Of a stretch of DNA of 58,161 nt, positions 16,432 to 24,188 are shown one piece after another. The notes under the pieces are model-generated. The model was not told the origin of the DNA. It made no database searches and saw nothing but the letters and a program-made list of their open reading frames with translations. The translations under genes and the position numbers were made by a program. Source of the DNA: Nocardioides sp. AX2bis (GTDB lineage: Bacteria; Actinomycetota; Actinomycetes; Propionibacteriales; Nocardioidaceae); assembly GCF_902506435.1 (NCBI RefSeq), contig NZ_LR733215.1, forward strand, positions 3,902,218-3,960,378, given 5' to 3'. Numbering within the stretch: the first letter of the stretch is position 1; each line of letters opens with the position of its first letter.

Positions 16432-18060
16432 GTGACCCCACCCCGCCGCACCGCCGCGGCCGCGCTGCTCACGGGCGTCCTCGCCCTCTCCCTGCTGCTG
16501 CCGGCCGGCCCGGTGGGCGCCGCCGGTGCCGCTGCTGGCGCTGCCGGCGTCTCCACGGCGCGGCCGTCCGTGGCCCTTGCGGCAGCCGCGGACGACCTCG
16601 CGCCCGCCCCACCCCGGTTCCGGCGCTGCGGTGGCGCGCGCTGCGCGCGCGTGCCCGTCCCGCTCGACCACGACGAGCCGGCGGGGCCGGAGGTCCGCCT
16701 GGCGGTGCTCGAGGTGCCGGCCCGCAGGCCGGCCCGGCGGCTCGGCACCCTGTTCGTCAACCCCGGCGGACCGGGCGCGAGCGCGACCTCGTTCGCCCGG
16801 ACCGCGGGCCGGCTGCTCGGCCCGGCGGTGCGCAACCGCTTCGACGTCGTCGGGGTCGACCCCCGCGGGGTCGGGGGCAGCGAGGCGGCGCTGTGCCTGG
16901 GCCGGGCCGAGGTCCGGGTCCCCCGGACGTCGTTCCCCCGCACCCCGGCCCAGGTGCGGCGGTGGCTGGACCACGACGCGGTCGAGCGGCGGCTCTGCCG
17001 GGACGAGCGGATCGTCGACCACATGAGCACCGCGGACACCGCCCGCGACCTGGACTGGGTGCGGCAGGCGCTGGGCGAGGACACCGTCACCTTCTTCGGC
17101 GCCTCCTACGGCAGCGTCCTCGGCGCCACCTACGCCGCGATGTTCCCCGACCGGGTGCGCGCGATGGTCGTCGACGGCGTGCTCGACCCGGTGGCCTGGA
17201 CCACCGGGCGGGCCGGGGAGGGCACCACCGTGCCGGTCACCACCCGGCTCGGCTCCGACGCGGGCACCCGTGAGGCGCTCGAGCAGGGGTTGGCGCGGTG
17301 CGACCAGGTCGCGCTCCGGGCCTGCGCGCTGGCGGGGCCCGGTGACGCCCTGGCCCGCTGGGACGCGGTCGCCGACCGGCTGCGGGCGGACCCCGGTGCG
17401 GCCGGCCGGATCCGGGTCCCGCACGACGTGCTCGTCTCCACGACCGTGTCGGCGCTCTACGCCGGCGACCTCGCCGGCGTGGCCGAGCTGGTGCGCCAGG
17501 TCGAACGGGCGCTGGCGAACCTCGACGCCGGCCGCACGGGTCGGGTCGCGGCCCGCGCGCTCCGCGAGGCCGGGTCGCCGACCGGGCCGTTCCCCGGGCC
17601 GTACGGCCGCGCGCCGAGCGCCTACGTCGACGGCTCCTTCCACGGGGTGCTGTGCGCCGACTCCGTGAACCCCTCGTCGCCGCAGGCCTGGAAGGACGCC
17701 GCCGCCCTCTCCTTCGCCGACCACGGCGACCTGGGGCCGTACTGGAGCTGGTCCTCGTCGGCGTGCGACGGGTGGCCGGGCTCCTCCGAGGACGCCTACC
17801 GCGGCCCGTTCGGCGTGCCCGACCCCGCGCGCGTGCTGGTGGTCAACAACGCCCACGACCCGGCCACGCCGCTGCCCGGGGCGCTGGCGCTGCGGGACGA
17901 GCTCGGCGGGTCGCCGCTGGTGGTCGTCGACGGCGGCTTCGGCCACGTCGCCACCGGGTCGGACCCCTGCGCGACGCAGCAGGTGCGGCGGTTCCTGCTG
18001 ACCGGGGCGGCGAGCGCGCCCGAGGTGAGGTGCACCGCTGAGCCGCTGTTCGGGCCATGA
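16432..18060 (+). CDS. Secreted TAP-like alpha/beta hydrolase (tripeptidyl aminopeptidase type)
   Basis: A 542-residue protein from GTG 16432. A basic start (TPPRRT) and hydrophobic core followed by an Ala-rich stretch make a clear signal peptide, so it acts outside the cell. VNPGGPGAS is the oxyanion region, GASYGSVLG holds the nucleophilic Ser, and the C-terminal TAP-like domain supplies the Asp (NNAHDPATPL) and His (GGFGHV). Cys pairs probably form disulfides. Related enzymes (Streptomyces Tap, mycobacterial Hip1/CaeA) cleave peptides or esters at the cell envelope. It is a single gene with an 82-nt gap from MarR upstream. Confidence 0.88.
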   Translation: MTPPRRTAAAALLTGVLALSLLLPAGPVGAAGAAAGAAGVSTARPSVALAAAADDLAPAPPRFRRCGGARCARVPVPLDHDEPAGPEVRLAVLEVPARRPARRLGTLFVNPGGPGASATSFARTAGRLLGPAVRNRFDVVGVDPRGVGGSEAALCLGRAEVRVPRTSFPRTPAQVRRWLDHDAVERRLCRDERIVDHMSTADTARDLDWVRQALGEDTVTFFGASYGSVLGATYAAMFPDRVRAMVVDGVLDPVAWTTGRAGEGTTVPVTTRLGSDAGTREALEQGLARCDQVALRACALAGPGDALARWDAVADRLRADPGAAGRIRVPHDVLVSTTVSALYAGDLAGVAELVRQVERALANLDAGRTGRVAARALREAGSPTGPFPGPYGRAPSAYVDGSFHGVLCADSVNPSSPQAWKDAAALSFADHGDLGPYWSWSSSACDGWPGSSEDAYRGPFGVPDPARVLVVNNAHDPATPLPGALALRDELGGSPLVVVDGGFGHVATGSDPCATQQVRRFLLTGAASAPEVRCTAEPLFGP

Positions 18061-18111
18061 TGGTGCCGTGACCTCCCCCGTCCCCACCCCCGCCTCCTGC
18101 CGGACGCCGCG

Positions 18112-19053
18112 ATGAGCGCCGGCCTCTTCGGCCTGCTCGACGACGTGGCCGCGCTCGCCCGCCTCGCGGCGGCGTCGGTCGACGACGTGGGGGCCGCCGC
18201 GGCCCGTGCCTCCGCCAAGGCGGCCGGCGTCGTGGTCGACGACGCCGCGGTCACCCCGCAGTACGTCCGCGGGCTGGCTGCCGCACGCGAGGTCCCGATC
18301 ATCAAGCGGATCGCGATCGGGTCGATCCGCAACAAGCTCCTGTTCATCCTCCCCGCCGCGCTGCTGCTCAGCCAGTTCCTGCCGTGGGCGCTGACCCCGA
18401 TCCTCATGCTCGGCGGCGCCTACCTCTGCTACGAGGGCGCCGAGAAGGTCTGGCACGCGCTGGGCCACGGGGCGCACGCCGAGGAGGAGACCGGGGAGAA
18501 GTCCGAGGACGAGGTGGTCTCCGGGGCGGTGCGCACCGACCTGATCCTCTCGGCCGAGATCATGGTCATCGCGCTCAACGAGATCGCCTCGGAGGGCTTC
18601 CTGTCCCGCCTGGTGATCCTGGTCGTGGTCGCGGTCCTCATCACGGTGGTGGTCTACGGCGCGGTCGCGGCGATCGTGAAGATGGACGACCTCGGCCTGG
18701 CCCTGGTCGAGCGCCGCGGCGCCGACAGCGCCGCCGGCCGGTTCGGCTCCGGGCTGGTCCGCGCGATGCCGAAGGTGCTCTCGGTGATCTCCGTGGTCGG
18801 GACGGCGGCGATGCTGTGGGTGGGTGGCCACATCGAGCTGGTCGGGCTCGACGAGCTCGGCCTGAGCGGCCCGTACGACCTGGTCCACCACCTCGAGGTC
18901 GCGGTCCACGACGCCGTCCCGGTGCTCGGCGGCGTGCTCGGCTGGCTGGTCAACACCACCGCCTCCGCCCTCGTCGGCGCGCTGCTGGGTGCGGTGATCG
19001 TCGCGGTGAAGACGCTCGTCACCTCGCGCCGGGGCGCCTCCGCGCCCCACTGA
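18112..19053 (+). CDS. DUF808 (YedI-like) membrane protein
   Basis: A 313-residue protein starting MSAGLFGLLDDVAALA, the standard DUF808 start. Family blocks present: KRIAIGSIRNKLLFILPAAL, GGAYLCYEGAEKVWH and TDLILSAEIMVIALNEIAS. About five to six hydrophobic segments are predicted. Function is unknown for the family. It lies 51 nt after the TAP-like gene and is followed by an 88-nt palindromic repeat. Confidence 0.88.
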   Translation: MSAGLFGLLDDVAALARLAAASVDDVGAAAARASAKAAGVVVDDAAVTPQYVRGLAAAREVPIIKRIAIGSIRNKLLFILPAALLLSQFLPWALTPILMLGGAYLCYEGAEKVWHALGHGAHAEEETGEKSEDEVVSGAVRTDLILSAEIMVIALNEIASEGFLSRLVILVVVAVLITVVVYGAVAAIVKMDDLGLALVERRGADSAAGRFGSGLVRAMPKVLSVISVVGTAAMLWVGGHIELVGLDELGLSGPYDLVHHLEVAVHDAVPVLGGVLGWLVNTTASALVGALLGAVIVAVKTLVTSRRGASAPH

Positions 19054-19058
19054 CCCCA

Positions 19059-19146
19059 CCTGCCCCAGGAATCCCCGCCCGAGCGGGGATTCCCCGACTT
19101 CGCGTGCCCTGCACGGCGCGCGAACCCCGGGAACCGCCCACCCAGT
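19059..19146 (+). repeat. 88-nt palindromic repeat, left copy
   Basis: About 90% identical (79 of 88 positions) to the reverse complement of 26294-26381. It contains two hairpins: gaatccccgc with gcggggattc (10-bp arms around 4 nt), and an imperfect 26-nt dyad starting ttcgcg and ending cgcgaa. It lies just after the DUF808 stop codon and before the acyl-CoA dehydrogenase-like gene. Confidence 0.9.
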
Positions 19147-19189
19147 CCCTCCGCCCGGTCGGGTACCCAGGGATGGAGCCGGCACGGCC

Positions 19190-20341
19190 GTGACCGACCA
19201 CAGTGGACGCGTGCCCCCGTCCCCGACCGACACCGCGACCGCGCCCATCCCCGTCCGGCTCGCCCCGGCCACCGCGACCGACCCGACCGACCCGACCGCG
19301 GCCGACCTCGCCGACCTCGCCGCCGGCGCGGAGGCCCTGGTCGGGGCGCCCGTCGCCGACGCGGTCACCTGGTCCGTCGGGGTGGGCCACCACGCGCCCC
19401 TCCCCGGCAGCGGCCGGACCCTGGCGCGCTGGGAGCAGCTGGCAACCGTCGCCGCGGTCGACCTCGCGCTGGCCCGGGTCCTCGAGCCGCACCTCGACGC
19501 GCTCGCCGTGCTCGACGAGGCCCCCGACCGGCCGGCCGCCGCGGCCGAGGAGGACGCGTCGTACGGCGTCTGGGCCGCCGAGGCCTCGCACGCCCGGCTC
19601 GAGGCGGTACGGGACGCCGACGCCCCCGGCGGGTGGCGCCTCTCCGGCCGCAAGCCGTGGTGCTCGCTGGCCGGCGACGTGAGCCACGGCCTGGTCACGG
19701 CGTGGGTAGGCGAGCACGACCGGGCGATGTTCTCGGTGGCGACGCGGCAGCCCGGCGTCGTCGTCGAGGACGGCGCCTGGTCGGCCTACGCCCTGGCCGA
19801 GGTGACCACCTCGACCCTGGCCCTCGACGCCGTGCCGGCCACCCCGGTCGGGCCGGTCGGCTGGTACCTCGACCGGCCGGGCTTCGCCTGGGGCGGAGCC
19901 GGCGTGGCCGCGGTCTGGTACGGCGGCGCGGTCGCCCTCGCCCGCCGGCTGCACCGCCAGTGCCGGACCCGGCAGCCCGACCAGGTCGCGCTGGTGCACC
20001 TCGGAGCGGTCGACGCCGCCCTGACCGGGGCGCGGTCGGTGCTGGTCACCGCGGCCGCGGAGGTCGACGCCGGACGCGCGACCGGTGCCGACGGCGCGCT
20101 GCTGGCCGCGCGGGTGCGCCAGGTGGTCGCCGACGCCGCGGAGGAGGTCTCCTCCCGCCTGGCCCACGCGCTCGGGCCCGGCCCGCTGGCCCACGAGGCC
20201 CGGCACGCCCGCCGGGTCGCGGACCTCGCGCTCTACCTCCGCCAGCACCACGCCGAGCGCGACCAGGCCGCCCTCGGCGCCGCCCTCCTCGACGCCACCG
20301 ACGCCGCCGACGCCAGCGACGCCGCGACCCCGCCGTGGTGA
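19190..20341 (+). CDS. Acyl-CoA dehydrogenase-like flavoprotein
   Basis: A 383-residue protein from GTG 19190. The middle segment WRLSGRKPWCSLAGDVSHGLVTA matches the beta-domain loop of acyl-CoA dehydrogenases (usually W.l.G.K...s.a), and the C-terminal half is a helical bundle ending in Ala/Asp repeats. The N-terminal third is weakly conserved, so flavin and acyl-CoA use are inferred from fold alone. Its stop overlaps the start of the PIG-L/methyltransferase gene (GTGA), making it the first member of a three-gene cassette that probably tailors a glycolipid or glycoside. Confidence 0.7.
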   Translation: MTDHSGRVPPSPTDTATAPIPVRLAPATATDPTDPTAADLADLAAGAEALVGAPVADAVTWSVGVGHHAPLPGSGRTLARWEQLATVAAVDLALARVLEPHLDALAVLDEAPDRPAAAAEEDASYGVWAAEASHARLEAVRDADAPGGWRLSGRKPWCSLAGDVSHGLVTAWVGEHDRAMFSVATRQPGVVVEDGAWSAYALAEVTTSTLALDAVPATPVGPVGWYLDRPGFAWGGAGVAAVWYGGAVALARRLHRQCRTRQPDQVALVHLGAVDAALTGARSVLVTAAAEVDAGRATGADGALLAARVRQVVADAAEEVSSRLAHALGPGPLAHEARHARRVADLALYLRQHHAERDQAALGAALLDATDAADASDAATPPW

Positions 20342-21684
20342 CGTTCACCCACGACCAGGCCGGCACCCCGGCCACCGCCTGGCGCGCCGACCCGCGCTGG
20401 GCGGCGCTGCTCGACGGCACCGGCCGTCCCGCCGACGACCCCCTCGCCGAGGTCGACCGGGTGGTCGTCCTGGCCGCGCACCCCGACGACGAGACCCTCG
20501 GCGCCGGCGGCCTCCTGGCCACCGCTCACGCCCGCGGCCTCACCGTCTCCGTCGTGGTGGCCACGCTCGGCGAGGCCAGCCACCCCCGCTCGCCGACCCA
20601 CACCCCCGCGCAGCTCGCCGAGCGCCGCGCGCGGGAGTCGCACGCCGCCGTGGCCACGCTGGCACCCGGCTGCGTCCCCCTCCTGCTCGGGCTGCCCGAC
20701 GGTGGCGTCGCGGACCACGAGGACACCGTGACCACCGCGGTGGTGGACGTCGTCGGGGACGGACGGCGGACCCTCGTCGTCGCGCCCTGGCGGCGCGACG
20801 GCCACCCCGACCACGAGGCCGTCGGGCGCGCCGGCGCCGCCGCGGCCGTCCGCTGCGGGGCCGACCTGCGGGAGTACGCCGTCTGGTTCTGGCACTGGGC
20901 GAGCCCCGTCGACGCCCCCTGGCACCGGTTCACCGCGCTCCCCCTCGGCCCCGCCGCGGTCGCGGCGAAGGCGGCCGCCGTGCGCGCGCACCGCACCCAG
21001 GTCGAATCCCTCTCGGACCGGCCCGGCGACGAGGTGCTGCTCGGCCCGGACCTGCTGGCGCACGCCGCAGGGAACGTCGAGGTGCTCGTCCGCGAGCCGG
21101 CCACCGACCCCGCCCTCGACCGGGTGCACGCAGAGACGGATGACCCGTGGGGGGTCGACCGACGGTGGTACGAGCAGCGCAAGCGGGACCTGCTGCTCGC
21201 CCTGCTGCCGCACCGGCGGTACGGCGCTGCGCTCGAGGTCGGCTGCTCGACCGGGGCGACGACCCTCGCCCTGGCCGCGCGCTGCGACCTCCTCACCGCG
21301 CTCGACCCCAGTCCCCACGCGCTGGCGCTGGCCCGCACGCGCCTCGACGCCGACCCCGCGGGGGCCCGCGTACGCCTGCTGCCCGGGGCGGTGCCCGACG
21401 ACCAGCCGCCCGGCCCCTGGGACCTCGTCGTGGTCTCCGAGGTGGGTTACTTCCTCTCCCCTGCCGCTCTCGACGGCCTCGTCGCCCGGGTCGTCGCCGA
21501 CCTGGCGCCGGGCGGTGTCGTCGCCCTGGCGCACTGGCGGCACCCGGTCGAGGGCTGGCCGCTGGACGGCGCCGACGTCCACGCCGCCTTCACCGGCGTC
21601 CTCCCGGTGGCCGCGAGCTACCGCGACCGCGACGTCGAGGTGCTGGTCCTCGGCCACGACGTCCTGCCCGACCCGCATGACTGA
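20338..21684 (+). CDS. Bifunctional PIG-L deacetylase / SAM-dependent methyltransferase
   Basis: A 448-residue two-domain protein. Residues about 40-240 are a zinc-dependent PIG-L/LmbE deacetylase with AAHPDDETLGAGG (residues 46-58) and the HPDHEAVGRAG metal motif. Residues about 265-448 are a class I NodS-like methyltransferase with motif I EVGCSTGATT (near 299) and the WDLVVVSEVGYFL segment. PIG-L enzymes remove N-acetyl groups from sugars such as GlcNAc conjugates, and NodS methylates the resulting amine, so the fusion suggests deacetylation followed by N-methylation of one amino sugar. That coupling is inference. It overlaps both neighbours. Confidence 0.85.
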   Translation: MTFTHDQAGTPATAWRADPRWAALLDGTGRPADDPLAEVDRVVVLAAHPDDETLGAGGLLATAHARGLTVSVVVATLGEASHPRSPTHTPAQLAERRARESHAAVATLAPGCVPLLLGLPDGGVADHEDTVTTAVVDVVGDGRRTLVVAPWRRDGHPDHEAVGRAGAAAAVRCGADLREYAVWFWHWASPVDAPWHRFTALPLGPAAVAAKAAAVRAHRTQVESLSDRPGDEVLLGPDLLAHAAGNVEVLVREPATDPALDRVHAETDDPWGVDRRWYEQRKRDLLLALLPHRRYGAALEVGCSTGATTLALAARCDLLTALDPSPHALALARTRLDADPAGARVRLLPGAVPDDQPPGPWDLVVVSEVGYFLSPAALDGLVARVVADLAPGGVVALAHWRHPVEGWPLDGADVHAAFTGVLPVAASYRDRDVEVLVLGHDVLPDPHD

Positions 21685-22399
21685 ACGGGAGCAGGTGCGG
21701 CCGGCCCGGGTGCGGGCGGTCGCGGTGGTCGTCCCGGCGCACGACGAGGAGGAGCTGCTCGGTCGCTGCCTGCACTCCGTCGAGGTCGCCGTCGCGGCCC
21801 TGCGGGAGGCGTACCCGCTCCTCACCACCACCACGCTGGTCGTGCTGGACTCCTGCACCGACAGCACGGCCGAGGTCGTCGCCCGGCACGGGGTCGCGGC
21901 GCGGTCCGTGGCCGCCCGCAGCGTCGGGACCGCGCGACGCCAGGGCGTCCGTGCCGCCGCGACGGCGTGCGGCCCGGTGCCGCCCACCGCGGTGTGGATC
22001 GCCTCCACCGACGCGGACACCGTCGTCCCGCCGGGCTGGTTGGTCCAGCAGGTGGCCGCCGCCGACGCCGGCGCCGGGCTCGTCGTCGGCGCGGCGGTGC
22101 CGGACCAGCGCGACCTCGACGTCACGACGTACGCCGCCTGGCTCCTCCGGCACGGACCCACCACGCCGCCCGCGGTGCACGGGGCCAACCTCGGGGTGCG
22201 GCTCGCCGACTACGACGCCGCCGGAGGGTTCCCGCCGGTCCGGGAGCACGAGGACGTCCTGCTCGTGGGCGCGCTCCGTGCCCGCGGCGTGCGCGAGATG
22301 CCCGGCCTGCCGGCACTCACCTCGGGTCGCCGGTACGGCCGGGTCGGGCGCGGGTTCGCGGGCTACCTGCGCGACCTCGAGTCCACGCTCGGCGACTGA
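21677..22399 (+). CDS. Family 2 glycosyltransferase
   Basis: A 240-residue GT-A enzyme starting at ATG 21677, overlapping the preceding stop by 8 nt (ATGACTGA). The nucleotide-binding start VVVPAHDEEELLGRCLHSV and the DxD-like ASTDADTVVPPGWL are clear, as is the EHEDVLL acceptor motif of GT2 enzymes. No membrane segment is seen, so it is probably cytosolic. It most likely adds the sugar that the PIG-L/methyltransferase protein modifies. Donor and acceptor are unknown. Confidence 0.85.
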   Translation: MTEREQVRPARVRAVAVVVPAHDEEELLGRCLHSVEVAVAALREAYPLLTTTTLVVLDSCTDSTAEVVARHGVAARSVAARSVGTARRQGVRAAATACGPVPPTAVWIASTDADTVVPPGWLVQQVAAADAGAGLVVGAAVPDQRDLDVTTYAAWLLRHGPTTPPAVHGANLGVRLADYDAAGGFPPVREHEDVLLVGALRARGVREMPGLPALTSGRRYGRVGRGFAGYLRDLESTLGD

Positions 22400-22423
22400 C
22401 GCCGCCGGTGCGGTGCCCGGTCC

Positions 22424-23131
22424 TCAGTCGACCGGCTCGAGCTCCAGCGGCACCGAGGGGTCGATGTCGAGGCCGACGTCGCCGAGGACGGCGTCGAGCA
22501 GCGACCAGATCCACCCCGCGAGCAGGTCGACCATCTCCTCCAGCGAGACCCCCCGCGGGTCCTCGACCCACCGACCGGCCGCGGCGTCGACGAAGCCGAC
22601 CAGGCCGAAGGAGAGCGGCTGGGTGACCTTGACGTCGAGCCCGAGCAGGTCGACGAAGTGGTCGAGCAGCCGGATCAGCAGGTCCGAGATGAGCCGCTTG
22701 ACGTCGGTGACCACGTTCTCCCCGGCCGCGGTGGTCACCGAGTGGCGCACCAGGTAGCGGTAGAGCCCGTGGTGCTCGGTGAGCCACTGCAGGTGCGTGG
22801 TCACCGCAGTGCGGATGATCGTCATCGGGCTGGTCGAGGCGTCCCAGGACGGGGCGAGGCCCTCGAGGATCATCGCCTCGGCCCGGGCCGCGATGGCCTG
22901 GTTGAGCTCGTTCGCGCCCGCGAAGTGGCGGTAGAGGCGGGTCCGCGCGACGCCGGCCTGCGCGGCGATCTGCTCGGTGGACACGTCGGCGCCGTGCTCG
23001 GCGATGGCCACCAGCGCGGCCTCGACGAACTCCTCTCGACGCCGTTGCTGCTGGCCGCTCCAGCGCACGGCCCGGCCGTCGGCCAGCGCGGGCGCCGCGG
23101 GCGCAGCAGGCTCGGCGGGCGGTGTCGACAC
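22424..23131 (-). CDS. TetR-family regulator of the AurF-like oxygenase genes
   Basis: A 235-residue protein, GTG start at 23131. The N-terminal HTH reads FVEAALVAIAEHGADVSTEQIAAQAGVARTRLYRHFAGANELNQAI; the C-terminal domain is of the type seen next to lipid and oxygenase genes in actinobacteria. It converges with GT2 (24-nt gap) and diverges from the AurF-like gene across a 157-bp region containing a 10-bp inverted repeat. It is the likely repressor of the diiron oxygenase/ferredoxin-reductase pair. Confidence 0.88.
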   Translation of the reverse strand: MSTPPAEPAAPAAPALADGRAVRWSGQQQRRREEFVEAALVAIAEHGADVSTEQIAAQAGVARTRLYRHFAGANELNQAIAARAEAMILEGLAPSWDASTSPMTIIRTAVTTHLQWLTEHHGLYRYLVRHSVTTAAGENVVTDVKRLISDLLIRLLDHFVDLLGLDVKVTQPLSFGLVGFVDAAAGRWVEDPRGVSLEEMVDLLAGWIWSLLDAVLGDVGLDIDPSVPLELEPVD

Positions 23132-23176
23132 CTGCGCGAGGTTACCTGGCTCACCCGCGGGAACCCTTGCCCGGAC

Positions 23177-23226
23177 AGGGGGTACGCGGTGTACCGTCTA
23201 GGTACTCGATACGCGCCGTACCCCCT
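23177..23226. promoter_or_regulatory. Operator/promoter between TetR and the AurF-like gene
   Basis: Perfect 10-bp arms agggggtacg (23177-23186) and cgtaccccct (23217-23226), 30 nt apart, with a further inner dyad of GTAC motifs (gtgtac-7 nt-gtac). The region is relatively AT-rich at its centre. Nested dyads suggest two TetR dimers overlapping both promoters. Confidence 0.6.
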
Positions 23227-23288
23227 ACCGGACACGGCGTCGCACCAACTGCTCCGACCGGCACCCGACCAGCTCACGGAGGTCCCCG

Positions 23289-24185
23289 ATGACCACGACC
23301 GCTCCCCTGCCCGGCACCCGCGACTCCTCGCAGCGACTCCTCGACTCCGCCGCGGCGCTGTCCTACGACCCCTCCACCGAGGTCGACTGGGACGCCCCGC
23401 TGGACCCCGACCACTTCGGGCTGAACCCGGAGTGGAGCACGCTCTACGGCACGGAGCTGTGGGAGGAGATGACCCACGCCCAGCGGGTCACGCTGACCCG
23501 GCACGAGGTCGCCTCGATCATGAGCACGGGGATCTGGTTCGAGATGATCCTCCAGCAGATGGTGCTGCGCGACCAGTACTGCAGCGACTACGCCGAGCCG
23601 GACTTCCAGTTCGCGCTGACCGAGATCGCCGACGAGTGCCGGCACTCGATCATGTTCGCCCGGGCCTGCTCGACGATGGGCATCGGCGCCTACTTCCCGC
23701 GCCGGGCCAGCATCGCCCTGGGCCGCGGCTTCAAGAGCGTCGCCGCCGCCGAGGTCGCCTACGGCGGGATCCTCGTGGCCGAGGAGGTGCTCGACGTGAT
23801 GCAGCGCGACTGGATGCGCGGCGAGCAGGTGCTGCCGATCGTGCGGACCACCAGCAAGATCCACGTGGTCGAGGAGTCGCGCCACATGAAGTTCGCCCGG
23901 CAGGAGATGCGCGAGCGGATCGAGGGGGCGAGCCCGCGCCGCAGGCGGCTGTCGGCCCTGGTGATCGCGGTCGCCGCCCAGCAGATCGTGTCCAACATGG
24001 TCAACGAGGGCGTCTACGCCGCCGCCGGGCTCGACCCCGCCCGCGCCGTGGCCGCGGCGAAGGCGAACGAGCACCACCACACGCTGATGCGCTCGAGCTG
24101 CGCGCACCTGATGGAGTTCCTCGACGAGCTCGGCCTGCTGACCCGACCCGCGCTAAGGATCTACCAGCGCGTGAGCATGGTCTGA
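23289..24185 (+). CDS. AurF-like diiron N-oxygenase family protein
   Basis: A 298-residue protein, ATG with GGAGG upstream. It carries the AurF-type diiron ligand set: RHEV in helix 1, EIADECRHS (ExxH), GILVAEEVLD, and HVVEESRH, whose His, Glu and His are spaced as 223, 227 and 230 of AurF. AurF and CmlI oxidise aryl amines to nitro groups; most actinobacterial homologues (DUF455/PF11583 type) have unknown substrates. Electrons probably come from the ferredoxin-reductase encoded 3 nt downstream. Regulated by the divergent TetR. Confidence 0.85.
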   Translation: MTTTAPLPGTRDSSQRLLDSAAALSYDPSTEVDWDAPLDPDHFGLNPEWSTLYGTELWEEMTHAQRVTLTRHEVASIMSTGIWFEMILQQMVLRDQYCSDYAEPDFQFALTEIADECRHSIMFARACSTMGIGAYFPRRASIALGRGFKSVAAAEVAYGGILVAEEVLDVMQRDWMRGEQVLPIVRTTSKIHVVEESRHMKFARQEMRERIEGASPRRRRLSALVIAVAAQQIVSNMVNEGVYAAAGLDPARAVAAAKANEHHHTLMRSSCAHLMEFLDELGLLTRPALRIYQRVSMV

Positions 24186-24188
24186 GCC

